Shown here: positions 6,796 through 13,563 of the stretch, in pieces
Numbering within the stretch: position 1 is the stretch's first letter
Layout: every line of letters begins with the position of its first letter
Assembly (NCBI GenBank): GCA_036264255.1
Contig: DATARI010000193.1
Span: 1-22,519, forward strand
DNA length: 22,519 nucleotides
Origin: DASZIT01 sp036264255
Lineage (GTDB): Bacteria > Actinomycetota > Acidimicrobiia > Acidimicrobiales > RAAP-2
Direction: 5' to 3'
Notes under the pieces: model-generated
The model's database searches: none
What the model saw: the letters and a program-made list of their open reading frames with translations, nothing else
Told to the model about the DNA's origin: nothing
Program-made: the position numbers and the translations under genes

Positions 6796-7243
6796 GAATC
6801 GTTCGCCCTTAGAGCGCAAGTCGGACGCCCTGGCGAAGCTGGAGGCGGCCGAGTCCAACGTGTGGATCGCCTCTGCCTCGCCCGCGGGGCTCGTTCACCT
6901 GGTGCCGGTGACCAACACCTGGAACGGGAGTCATGTGGTGCTGGCCACCGGGCCGAAGTCGCGGACGGTGGCCAACGTCACCGCCAATCCTCGTGTCCGG
7001 CTCGCCCTTGGCGACACCCGGGACGTCGTCATGATCGACGCAGTCCTCATCGAAGCAGTGCCCGAGTCCGAGGCACCCAAGGCGATGGCCGACGGGTACG
7101 CCACCCAGGCGGGCTGGGACCCCCGGACCGACAGCAACGACTACGTCTACCTCCGGTTCGAGCTCGAACGTGTCCAGGTCTGGCGCGAGGCCGAAGATTC
7201 GGCCGGTCGCACGGTCATGCGCAACGGGGCGTGGATCGTCTGA
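6791..7243 (+). CDS. PPOX-class flavin/F420-dependent oxidoreductase
   Basis: A 150-residue protein of the pyridoxamine-5'-phosphate-oxidase-like split-barrel fold, which binds FMN or F420 and usually acts as a dimer on small molecules. Residues 22-90 show the barrel: VWIASASPAGLVHLVPVTNTW (24-44), then GPKSRTVANVTANPRVRLALG (54-74), where the LATGPKSRT-VAN-NPRV arrangement is typical of the F420-dependent PPOX group common in actinobacteria. The C-terminal YVYLRFELERVQVWRE (118-133) is the closing strand pair. F420 is favoured over FMN by family resemblance only. ATG 6791 gives the family-length protein and follows GGAGG by one base; ATG 6755 in frame would add 12 residues with no family support. 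It precedes a VOC gene by 52 bases. Confidence 0.82.
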   Translation: MANRSPLERKSDALAKLEAAESNVWIASASPAGLVHLVPVTNTWNGSHVVLATGPKSRTVANVTANPRVRLALGDTRDVVMIDAVLIEAVPESEAPKAMADGYATQAGWDPRTDSNDYVYLRFELERVQVWREAEDSAGRTVMRNGAWIV

Positions 7244-7283
7244 GCTGAGTTCCGACGGGAACGTCGTCGCCGAACGCGGTTGC

Positions 7284-7289
7284 TATCGT
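7284..7289 (+). promoter_or_regulatory. Candidate -10 for a leaderless VOC mRNA
   Basis: TATCGT lies six bases before the ATG at 7296. A transcript started from it would begin at or next to the A of the start codon. No Shine-Dalgarno site is present before this ATG, which agrees with leaderless translation, common in actinobacteria. The -35 region is not recognisable. Confidence 0.35.
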
Positions 7290-7295
7290 CGAACC

Positions 7296-7670
7296 ATGCC
7301 CAGCCGCCTCACCAACATTGTCATTGACGCGCAGGACCCTGCGGTGGTGGCCGACTTCTGGTGCTCGGTCCTCGGGTGGCAGATCGTCGAGCAATCCGAC
7401 GAGGGAGTGAGCATTTCGGCCGCCAACGGCGCTTGGCCGGTCATCGACGTGCTTCCGGTCCCGGAGGCCAAGACGGTGAAGAATCGGCTCCACCTCGATC
7501 TCCGAGCCGACGGAGTGTCCACCGCCGACGAGCTCGAGCGACTCCTGTCTCTGGGCGCCATTCCGGTCGATGTTGGTCAGTCGACCGCGGTCAGCTGGGT
7601 GGTCCTGGCGGATCCCGAAGGCAATGAGTTCTGCCTCCTGGCCCGGTCGGTGCAGGATCTGATTCCGTAG
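7296..7670 (+). CDS. VOC family protein, Glyoxalase_6-like
   Basis: A 124-residue single-domain vicinal-oxygen-chelate protein. It opens with LTNIVIDAQDPAVVADFWCSVLGW (5-28), a signature of the Glyoxalase_6 group that is abundant in actinobacteria, and contains LHLDLR (65-70) and LADPEGNEFCLL (104-115), in which H66 and E111 are the likely metal ligands. The reaction is unknown. It is not closely similar by eye to the VOC protein at 3931, which belongs to another branch. ATG 7296 is chosen because the N-terminus fits the family and a -10-like box lies at leaderless distance; the frame is open further upstream inside the PPOX gene. It converges with the ABC importer operon, whose stop lies 21 bases away. 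Confidence 0.85.
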   Translation: MPSRLTNIVIDAQDPAVVADFWCSVLGWQIVEQSDEGVSISAANGAWPVIDVLPVPEAKTVKNRLHLDLRADGVSTADELERLLSLGAIPVDVGQSTAVSWVVLADPEGNEFCLLARSVQDLIP

Positions 7671-7680
7671 ACCGCTGCCT

Positions 7681-7702
7681 GCCCGGTGCGCTCAAGCCGG
7701 GC
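7681..7702. terminator. Hairpin at the junction of convergent VOC and ABC genes
   Basis: GCCCGG (7681-7686) and CCGGGC (7697-7702) can pair around a 10-base loop. The repeat overlaps the stop codon of the last ABC gene. It is the only stem in the 21-base gap and may serve as a weak terminator for both directions; no T run is seen. Confidence 0.3.
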
Positions 7703-8738
7703 TGCGGGCCAGACTGACCGGGGTCTTGATGAGGGGGAAGTGGCACGCCACCTGGTGGCCAGGGGCGATGTCCCGGAGCAAGGGTTCCTCATCGGCACAC
7801 CGTTGCTGGGCGTAGGGGCACCGGGTCCGGAACCGGCATCCCGACGGGGGATGGAGGGGCGAGGGAAGCTCACCGGTCAGCGCCTTGTGTTCCGAGCGGT
7901 GCTCGGGATCCGGCTCCGGGATCGAGGCCATCAACGCCTCGGTATAGGGATGGGCGGGTGAACGGTAGAGCTCGTCGGATCCGGTGACCTCCACCAGCTT
8001 GCCCAGGTACATCACCGCCACCCGGTCGCTCACGTTCTTCACCACCGCCAGGTCGTGGGCGATGAAGACCATGGTGAGGCCGAATTCCTCTTTGAGGTCA
8101 GCCAGCAGGTTGAGGATCTGGGCTTGGACCGAGACGTCCAGGGCCGACACCGGCTCGTCGCAGATGAGCAGCGACGGCTGGGCCATCAGCGCCCGGGCGA
8201 TGCTGATCCGTTGGCACTGGCCGCCGGAGAACTCCTGGGGCCGCCGGTCGCCGGCGGTTTCGGGGTCGATGCCGACCGAGTCGAGCATGGCCCGGACCCG
8301 CTGTTCCCGCTCGGACTTGGAGCCGATCCCCCAGATGGCCAGCGGCTCGGCGACGATCTCCCGAATCCGCCGCCGGGGGTTGAGGGAAGAGATCGGATCC
8401 TGGAAGATCATCTGCATCTTGGTCCGGGTCTCCCGCAACGCCTTCCCCGTCAGCTGGGTGAGGTCCTGGCCGTTGAAACGGACAGTTCCGGAGGTGGCCC
8501 GCTGGACCTGCACCAGTGCCCGACCGGTGGTGGTCTTCCCGCAGCCGGACTCGCCGACCAGCCCGAGGGTCTCGCCCCGCTTGACCGAAAAGCTGATGTC
8601 GGTCACCGCCTGCACCCGCTGTTTGCCGCTTCGGAATTCCACCACCAGGTGGTCGACCTGCAGCACCACGTCGTCGGGCAGCGGCGCCGGCTGATCGCCG
8701 GTGGGAAACACGGTGGAGGTGGCGGCGTCAGTAGTCAT
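7692..8738 (-). CDS. Opp/Dpp-type ABC importer ATPase (F subunit)
   Basis: One of the two ATP-hydrolysing subunits of a peptide/nickel-type importer, on the cytosolic face. The 348 residues show Walker A GESGCGKTT (62-70), Q-loop FQDP (112-115), signature FSGGQ (170-174), Walker B LLICDEP (190-196, catalytic E195) and switch H228. A C-terminal oligopeptide/dipeptide extension (about 250-335) carries cysteines 301, 307, 314 and 332 in the HPPSGCRFRTRCPYA pattern; similar cysteines bind an iron-sulfur cluster in some studied members. ATG 8738 overlaps the TGA of the preceding ATPase gene (ATGA), so the two are translationally coupled. Last gene of the operon. All ATPase motifs are intact. Confidence 0.95.
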   Translation of the reverse strand: MTTDAATSTVFPTGDQPAPLPDDVVLQVDHLVVEFRSGKQRVQAVTDISFSVKRGETLGLVGESGCGKTTTGRALVQVQRATSGTVRFNGQDLTQLTGKALRETRTKMQMIFQDPISSLNPRRRIREIVAEPLAIWGIGSKSEREQRVRAMLDSVGIDPETAGDRRPQEFSGGQCQRISIARALMAQPSLLICDEPVSALDVSVQAQILNLLADLKEEFGLTMVFIAHDLAVVKNVSDRVAVMYLGKLVEVTGSDELYRSPAHPYTEALMASIPEPDPEHRSEHKALTGELPSPLHPPSGCRFRTRCPYAQQRCADEEPLLRDIAPGHQVACHFPLIKTPVSLARSPA

Positions 8739-9838
8739 GAGGGCGGGGTCTCCGGGTCGAGCTCCGGCACCGGACTGGCACCGGCACCGTAGGCCGGCAA
8801 CCCATCCACCAGGGGGAACCAGCAGGCAAAGACGTGATCGGAGGATGCCGCGGTGCGCAGCGGAGGCTCGGATTCCCGGCACTTGTCCTGGACGAAGGGG
8901 CACCGGGGCGCGAATCGACAGCCCTGGGGAGGATGGATCAGATCGGGTGGCCGGCCGCCGATCGCCTTGAGCCGGGTCCCGCTGGGGTCGGCCAACCGGG
9001 GGATGGAGTTCATCAGGGCCCGGGTGTACGGCATCCGGGTGTGGGCGAACAGCGTGCGGGTCGGGGCACGCTCCACGATACTCCCGGCGTACATCACCGC
9101 GATCTCGTCGGCCCGCTTCGCCACCACTCCGAGGTCGTGGGTGACCAGGATCACCGCCATATGGCGCTCCCGCTGCATGGCCTGGAGGAGGTCGAGGATC
9201 TGGGCCTGGACCGAGACGTCGAGCCCGGTGGTCGGTTCGTCGGCCAGCACCAGCCGGGGGGCGCAGGCGAGGGCGATGGCGATCATCACCCGTTGGCGCA
9301 TGCCTCCCGACAGCTGGAACGGGTACCAGCGGATCCGCTCCTCCGGGGAGGGAATGCCCACCGACCGGAGCAACTCCACCGCGGTGGCGTTGGCCTCCTT
9401 CCGGTCCATCTCCAGGTGGAGGCGGAGCGAGTCGGTGATCTGGTTGCCGATCCTGACCACCGGGTTGAGGGCGGTCATCGGATCCTGGAAGATCATGCTC
9501 ATCTGGGCCCCCCACACCTGGCGCAGCTGGGCGGGGGCCATGGTGGTCATCTCGTGGCCGGTGAACTGCACGGTGCCGCTCCGGATCACGTCGCGGGCGG
9601 GGAGGAGCCCCATGATCGAACGGGCCAGGACGGTCTTGCCCGATCCCGACTCGCCGACCACTCCGAGGGTGGTCCCGCGGTTGACGCTGAGGGACACCCC
9701 GTCGACGGCGTGGACGGTGCCCCGGCTGGTCCGGAACGAGGTGTGGAGGTCTTTCACTACCAGCAACGGGTCGGCGAAGTCGGTGACGTCGGGGAACTCC
9801 AGAGTCTTCTCGATCACGGCGGCATGGCGATCGCTCAC
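8735..9838 (-). CDS. Opp/Dpp-type ABC importer ATPase (D subunit)
   Basis: Partner ATPase of the importer, cytosolic. The 367 residues show Walker A GESGSGKTV (62-70), FQDP (117-120), signature LSGGM (176-180), Walker B LVLADEP (196-202, catalytic E201) and switch H234. The C-terminal extension has IHPPQGCRFAPRCPF (301-315) with cysteines 307, 313, 320 and 339, the same four-cysteine layout as its partner. The start is GTG 9838, which overlaps the permease stop (GTGA); GGGAGG lies upstream at good spacing. The last 20 or so residues are Pro-rich and probably disordered. The D-type assignment rests on motif variants (LSGGM, GLDVSVQAQ) and operon position. Confidence 0.95.
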   Translation of the reverse strand: MSDRHAAVIEKTLEFPDVTDFADPLLVVKDLHTSFRTSRGTVHAVDGVSLSVNRGTTLGVVGESGSGKTVLARSIMGLLPARDVIRSGTVQFTGHEMTTMAPAQLRQVWGAQMSMIFQDPMTALNPVVRIGNQITDSLRLHLEMDRKEANATAVELLRSVGIPSPEERIRWYPFQLSGGMRQRVMIAIALACAPRLVLADEPTTGLDVSVQAQILDLLQAMQRERHMAVILVTHDLGVVAKRADEIAVMYAGSIVERAPTRTLFAHTRMPYTRALMNSIPRLADPSGTRLKAIGGRPPDLIHPPQGCRFAPRCPFVQDKCRESEPPLRTAASSDHVFACWFPLVDGLPAYGAGASPVPELDPETPPS

Positions 9839-10785
9839 AGCAGGCCCTCCCGGATGTCGAATCGCTGACGCAGCCGGTCGCCGATCAGGTTGATCGACAG
9901 GAGCAGCAAGAACATGGCGATGGCCGGCCACATCATGACCAGGGGGTTGGTCTGGAGGAGCCCGTTGGAGGTCCCCTCGGCGATCAGGTTCCCCCACGAG
10001 GGGGTGGGAAGCGACACCGAGAGGCCGAGGAAGGCCAGCGAGCCCTCCAGGACGATGACCCCGGCCACGGTGATCAGCCCGAAGGAGACGGCCGCCGGCA
10101 CCACGTTGGGGAGGATCTCCCGGAAGATGATCCTCCGGCTGGTGGCCCCGAGGGTTCGGGCCGCCATAACGAAGTCTCGATTGGCGAACGACAGAGTGGA
10201 GGCACGGACCACCCGGAAGATGATGGGGACGGTGCCGACCCCGAGGATGATGGTGATCTTCAGCAGCGTCTGGCCCCAGAAGGCGACGATGGCGATCACC
10301 GCCACGATGCCGGGGAAGGCGAGGATGACGAAGGAGGCGGCATTGAAGGTGATATCGAACCCACCGCCCTTGAACCCGGAGATGAGCCCCAGCGTGCCCC
10401 CCACCAGCAGGCCGATCCCGACCGAGGCGAACCCCACCACCAGCGAGACCCGGGAGCCGAAGATGAGCCGGCTGAGCAGGTCCCGGCCGAGGTCGTCGGT
10501 GCCCAGCAGATGGTGGACGCTCGGGGCGGCGTTGATGGCGGTGTAGTTCTGGAAGTTCGGGGGTTGGAGGGGCAGCAGGTTGGCGAGGATGGCACAGATG
10601 GCGACGATGGCCACCCACGCCAGTGCAAACCAGAACAGGAAGCCCAGCGGTCGTTTGGCCAGGACGTCGTCGTTCGGGTCGGGGACGCCCAATGCTCCCG
10701 CCACCGCCAGCGGGGGCGTCTGGCCGGGGAAGGTGCCGGCGAGGGCACCCCCGATTCCCCCGGCGTGAATGTCGTGATCAGCCAT
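9835..10785 (-). CDS. Opp/Dpp-type ABC importer permease (C subunit)
   Basis: Membrane permease of the importer, 316 residues. A cytosolic N-terminus of about 45 residues, rich in Gly, Ala and Pro, leads into a first membrane helix at about 48-70. Then comes the conserved LLGTDDLGRDLLSRLIFGSR segment (93-112), which is diagnostic for DppC/OppC, and five further hydrophobic helices. The EAA loop that docks on the ATPase is ARTLGATSRRIIFREILP (209-226). The C-terminus INLIGDRLRQRFD is typical of the family. ATG 10785 follows the TAA of the B permease after only three bases, so the two are coupled; the downstream ATPase start overlaps this gene's stop. Confidence 0.95.
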   Translation of the reverse strand: MADHDIHAGGIGGALAGTFPGQTPPLAVAGALGVPDPNDDVLAKRPLGFLFWFALAWVAIVAICAILANLLPLQPPNFQNYTAINAAPSVHHLLGTDDLGRDLLSRLIFGSRVSLVVGFASVGIGLLVGGTLGLISGFKGGGFDITFNAASFVILAFPGIVAVIAIVAFWGQTLLKITIILGVGTVPIIFRVVRASTLSFANRDFVMAARTLGATSRRIIFREILPNVVPAAVSFGLITVAGVIVLEGSLAFLGLSVSLPTPSWGNLIAEGTSNGLLQTNPLVMMWPAIAMFLLLLSINLIGDRLRQRFDIREGLL

Positions 10786-10788
10786 CCG

Positions 10789-11733
10789 TTACTCCCGTGT
10801 CACTCGCGGATCGACCACCGTGAACAGGAAGTCGATGAAGAATTGGAGCACCACGTAGGCGATGGCCACCACCAGGGTGATGCCCTGGACGACCAGATAG
10901 TCGCGCTGTTGGACCGCGGCCACCAGGGAGAAGCCCAAGCCGTCCATGGCGAAGAGGAACTCGACGATGAAGGTCCCGGCCAGCAGGGACCCGATGTTGA
11001 CGCCGGCCACCGCCAGCAGCGAGAAGGTCGAGGGCCGGAACGCCTGGCGCCACATGATGCGCCGGTTGGAGAGCCCTTTGGATCTCGCCATGGTGATGAA
11101 GTCCTCTTGCAGGGTCATGATCAGGTCGGATCGCAGCAGCCGGTAGTAGACGGCGATCGAGCCGGCGGTCAGCGCCAGGCCGGGCAGGATCATGTCGTGG
11201 AGGTTGGTGGCCGGGTTCTGGGTGAAGGGGACATAGCCGGTGGCCGGAAACCAGTGGAGGCCGACGGCGAAGACGGCCACGAAGATGGGCGCCAGCAGGA
11301 ACGGGGGGAGGGCCAGCAATCCGAAGGTGCCGGTGGTGGCCACGTTGTCGAGGGGGCGGTTGGGCCTCCGGGCGGTGACCAGGGCCAGCGGGATGGAGAC
11401 GGCGAACGCCACCACCTGGGAGATGATGATCAGCTCCACGTCGACCGGGAACCCGGTGACGATGATGTGCCCGACGGTCTCGTGGGTGAGGTACGACTGG
11501 CCGAGGTTCCCGTGGAAGACATTGCCGATCCAGATCCAGTACTGGTGGTAGAGCGGCAGGTTGAGGCCCAACTGGTGGAGGAGGTTCTGCCGGTTGGCGG
11601 CGGTGGAGTTGACCCCGAGGATGATGGTGGTCGGGTCGCCGGGCAGCAGGTGGACCAGGAGGAACACCAGTACCGAGATCACGAACGAGATGACGACCAG
11701 TTGGGCGAAGCGTTTGAGGAGGTACTTGAGCAT
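10789..11733 (-). CDS. Opp/Dpp-type ABC importer permease (B subunit)
   Basis: Membrane permease of the importer, 314 residues. It has the classical start MLKYLLKRF followed by helix 1 (about 10-30), HLLPGDP (28-34), an extracytoplasmic domain with GNLGQSYLTHETV (75-87), and further helices. The EAA loop is MARSKGLSNRRIMWRQAFRPS in the second half. The start ATG 11733 is set by this family N-terminus; the frame extends 41 codons upstream into the binding-protein gene, which is not plausible. No clear Shine-Dalgarno stands before the ATG (the upstream bases are ACTTCCACCTATATCG), although the gap to the binding-protein gene is only 34 bases. It may be translated poorly or depend on coupling. 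Confidence 0.94.
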   Translation of the reverse strand: MLKYLLKRFAQLVVISFVISVLVFLLVHLLPGDPTTIILGVNSTAANRQNLLHQLGLNLPLYHQYWIWIGNVFHGNLGQSYLTHETVGHIIVTGFPVDVELIIISQVVAFAVSIPLALVTARRPNRPLDNVATTGTFGLLALPPFLLAPIFVAVFAVGLHWFPATGYVPFTQNPATNLHDMILPGLALTAGSIAVYYRLLRSDLIMTLQEDFITMARSKGLSNRRIMWRQAFRPSTFSLLAVAGVNIGSLLAGTFIVEFLFAMDGLGFSLVAAVQQRDYLVVQGITLVVAIAYVVLQFFIDFLFTVVDPRVTRE

Positions 11734-11767
11734 CGATATAGGTGGAAGTTGACCGGTTCCCGGTCGC

Positions 11768-13444
11768 TTACCCGGCCATCCAGATCTGGGTGGGGAAGAA
11801 GAAGCCGTTCTGGAACGGGTAGCCGGGCGACCCGTCGGGGAGCACCGGGTTGGCAAAGTTCTGGACCCGGGTGTCGCCGACTTCCGACCAGACGGTCTGC
11901 CCCAACCAGATGTAGGGGAGGTCGATGCAGATCCGTTCGTTCACCGTCTGGTACGCCTTGATCCGGGCGGCGGGGTCGGGATTGGTGCGACCGATCTGGA
12001 GGGCCTGTTCGATCAGGGGGTCGGAGTTGCGGGCGAAGTTGAGGGAGATCTGGCCCGGGGCCGCCACCGTGGTGCTGCTCCACCACACGTAGTTGAGGTC
12101 GGGGTCGGGGACCGCGAACTGTTCGAAGGTGAGGGCTTGGTAGGTCCCGGTGATGGCGTCGGTGATCAGCGCCGCCTGTTCGATGGCCTTGATGGTGATA
12201 TCGAAGCCGGCCTGGTTCCACATCTGCTGGAGCACCTGGGTGGCCTTGGAGACCCGGGGGTCGGTGGTGCCGGTGAGGGTGAGTGCGGCGGTCCCGTGTT
12301 GCGCCTTGTAGGCGGCCACCAGTGCCTTGGCCCCGGGGAGGTCGAAGGTCGGATAGGCGGTGGAGGAGTAGTACTTGGAGCCCTTGGGAAACAGTCCATT
12401 GGAAAGCTTGGCCAGTCCGCCACCGAAGATCTTGTTCACCTGGGCCTGGTCGGTGGCCTTGGCCAGCGCCTGGCGGATCCGCAGGTCGTTGGTGGGGGCG
12501 GTGGCGCAGTTCAACATGATGAAGTCCATGTCGGGCTCGCCGACGGTGTAGTTGAGGGTGTCCACCACCTGAAACCCTGACTGTCCGACGAAGTGGTTCA
12601 CCGTGTTGGGGTCGGCGGAGACGATCAGATCCACTCCTCCGGTCTTGAGGGTCGCCTCCCGTTGGGTGGTGTCGGGAATCGGCTTGAAGGTGATGGAATT
12701 GAGGTAGGGGAGCCCGCTTCGCCAGTAGTTCGGATTTCGGGTGGCCGAGAACTGTTGGTTGGGCTGCCAGTTGCCGAAGACGAAAGGCCCGGTGCCGATC
12801 GGCTTGGGGGAGGCGGTGGAGGAAGCTTTGACCGCGTCGAGCATCGCCTGGCCGACCACGTAGCCGACCTGGGTGGCCAATCCGGCCGGGAAGTCCACCA
12901 GCGGCTGGGTGCAGGTGTAGACGAGGGTCAACGGCCCGGTGACGGTGGCCGACTTCACCTGCTGGAGGGCGATGCCGGTCAGGGTCGAGGCCTTCAAGGC
13001 GTCGAAGTTGTTCTTCACCACCGTGGCGGTGAGGGCCGACCCGTCGTGGAAGGTGATGCCGGGCCGGAGGGTGAGGGTCCAAACGGTGTAGGTCGAATTG
13101 GGGGTGACCGACTGAGCCAGATACGGCTTGATGGTCCCGTCGGCCGCCACCGCCGTCAGCGGGTCGTAGACGGCGTTGGCATAGAGGAAGCCGTTGTTGT
13201 CCCAGTGGTTGTTGGGTGGGAAGAACCCGTCGATCTCCGCGGTGGTCCCGATGGTCAGCGAGCCACCGGTTTTGGGGGTTCCCTTATTGACTCCCGGCGT
13301 ACCACTGCCGCCGCTGCCGCCGCCGGTGCCCGAAGGGCTGGACGAACAGGCCGCCAAACCCGCCGCGCCAACCAGAACCAGGCCTCCGGCCGCCGCCCCC
13401 CGCGACAGGAATGCCCGGCGATCCATCGGATTAGGCACTGTCAC
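11768..13444 (-). CDS. Peptide/nickel-type ABC substrate-binding lipoprotein (SBP_bac_5)
   Basis: Extracytoplasmic solute-binding protein that would deliver peptides or a similar ligand to the importer; the ligand is not predictable. The 558 residues start with a twin-arginine-type signal (DRRAFLSRGAAAGG, 8-21) and a lipobox LAAC with Cys33, so it is probably folded, Tat-exported and lipid-anchored. A Ser/Gly-rich linker (34-62) follows, then the SBP_bac_5 fold: SLTIGTTAEIDGFFP, YDPLTAVAADGTIKPYLAQS, WTLTLRPGITFHDG and PIGTGPFVF are all family landmarks. GTG 13444 is chosen because GGGGGA precedes it at about 4-9 bases; ATG 13426 is an alternative that keeps the whole signal. First gene of the operon and divergent from the GT39-type gene. 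Confidence 0.95.
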   Translation of the reverse strand: MTVPNPMDRRAFLSRGAAAGGLVLVGAAGLAACSSSPSGTGGGSGGSGTPGVNKGTPKTGGSLTIGTTAEIDGFFPPNNHWDNNGFLYANAVYDPLTAVAADGTIKPYLAQSVTPNSTYTVWTLTLRPGITFHDGSALTATVVKNNFDALKASTLTGIALQQVKSATVTGPLTLVYTCTQPLVDFPAGLATQVGYVVGQAMLDAVKASSTASPKPIGTGPFVFGNWQPNQQFSATRNPNYWRSGLPYLNSITFKPIPDTTQREATLKTGGVDLIVSADPNTVNHFVGQSGFQVVDTLNYTVGEPDMDFIMLNCATAPTNDLRIRQALAKATDQAQVNKIFGGGLAKLSNGLFPKGSKYYSSTAYPTFDLPGAKALVAAYKAQHGTAALTLTGTTDPRVSKATQVLQQMWNQAGFDITIKAIEQAALITDAITGTYQALTFEQFAVPDPDLNYVWWSSTTVAAPGQISLNFARNSDPLIEQALQIGRTNPDPAARIKAYQTVNERICIDLPYIWLGQTVWSEVGDTRVQNFANPVLPDGSPGYPFQNGFFFPTQIWMAG

Positions 13445-13487
13445 AGCTGTCCCCCTTCACGCTCTTCCCCCCGTATCCACCCCTGGG

Positions 13488-13504
13488 GACTGCCGAAGAC
13501 TGCC
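13488..13504. repeat. Direct repeat upstream of the ABC operon
   Basis: GACTGCC occurs twice, at 13488-13494 and 13498-13504, exactly 10 bases apart (one helical turn). It lies in the 119-base divergent gap between the binding-protein gene and the glycosyltransferase gene, about 45-60 bases before the binding-protein start. A regulator could read both copies on one DNA face. An 8-base palindrome ACAGCTGT (13443-13450) overlaps the binding-protein start codon. No firm promoter boxes were recognised. Confidence 0.35.
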
Positions 13505-13563
13505 ACAGGTGAGACCGGCTGGTGGGGAGGATAGTGCTCAGAACACCGCCGGTGGAGGTCATC

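Noticed and set aside
7692..9515. 607-codon frame that would fuse extra sequence to the F ATPase
   Set aside because: The part upstream of 8738 lies in another frame of the D ATPase gene, and the ATGA overlap plus family N-terminus fix the start at 8738.
13471..13480. GTGGATACGG on the minus strand as the importer promoter -10
   Set aside because: GATACG is a poor match to TANNNT and no -35 could be paired with it with confidence.
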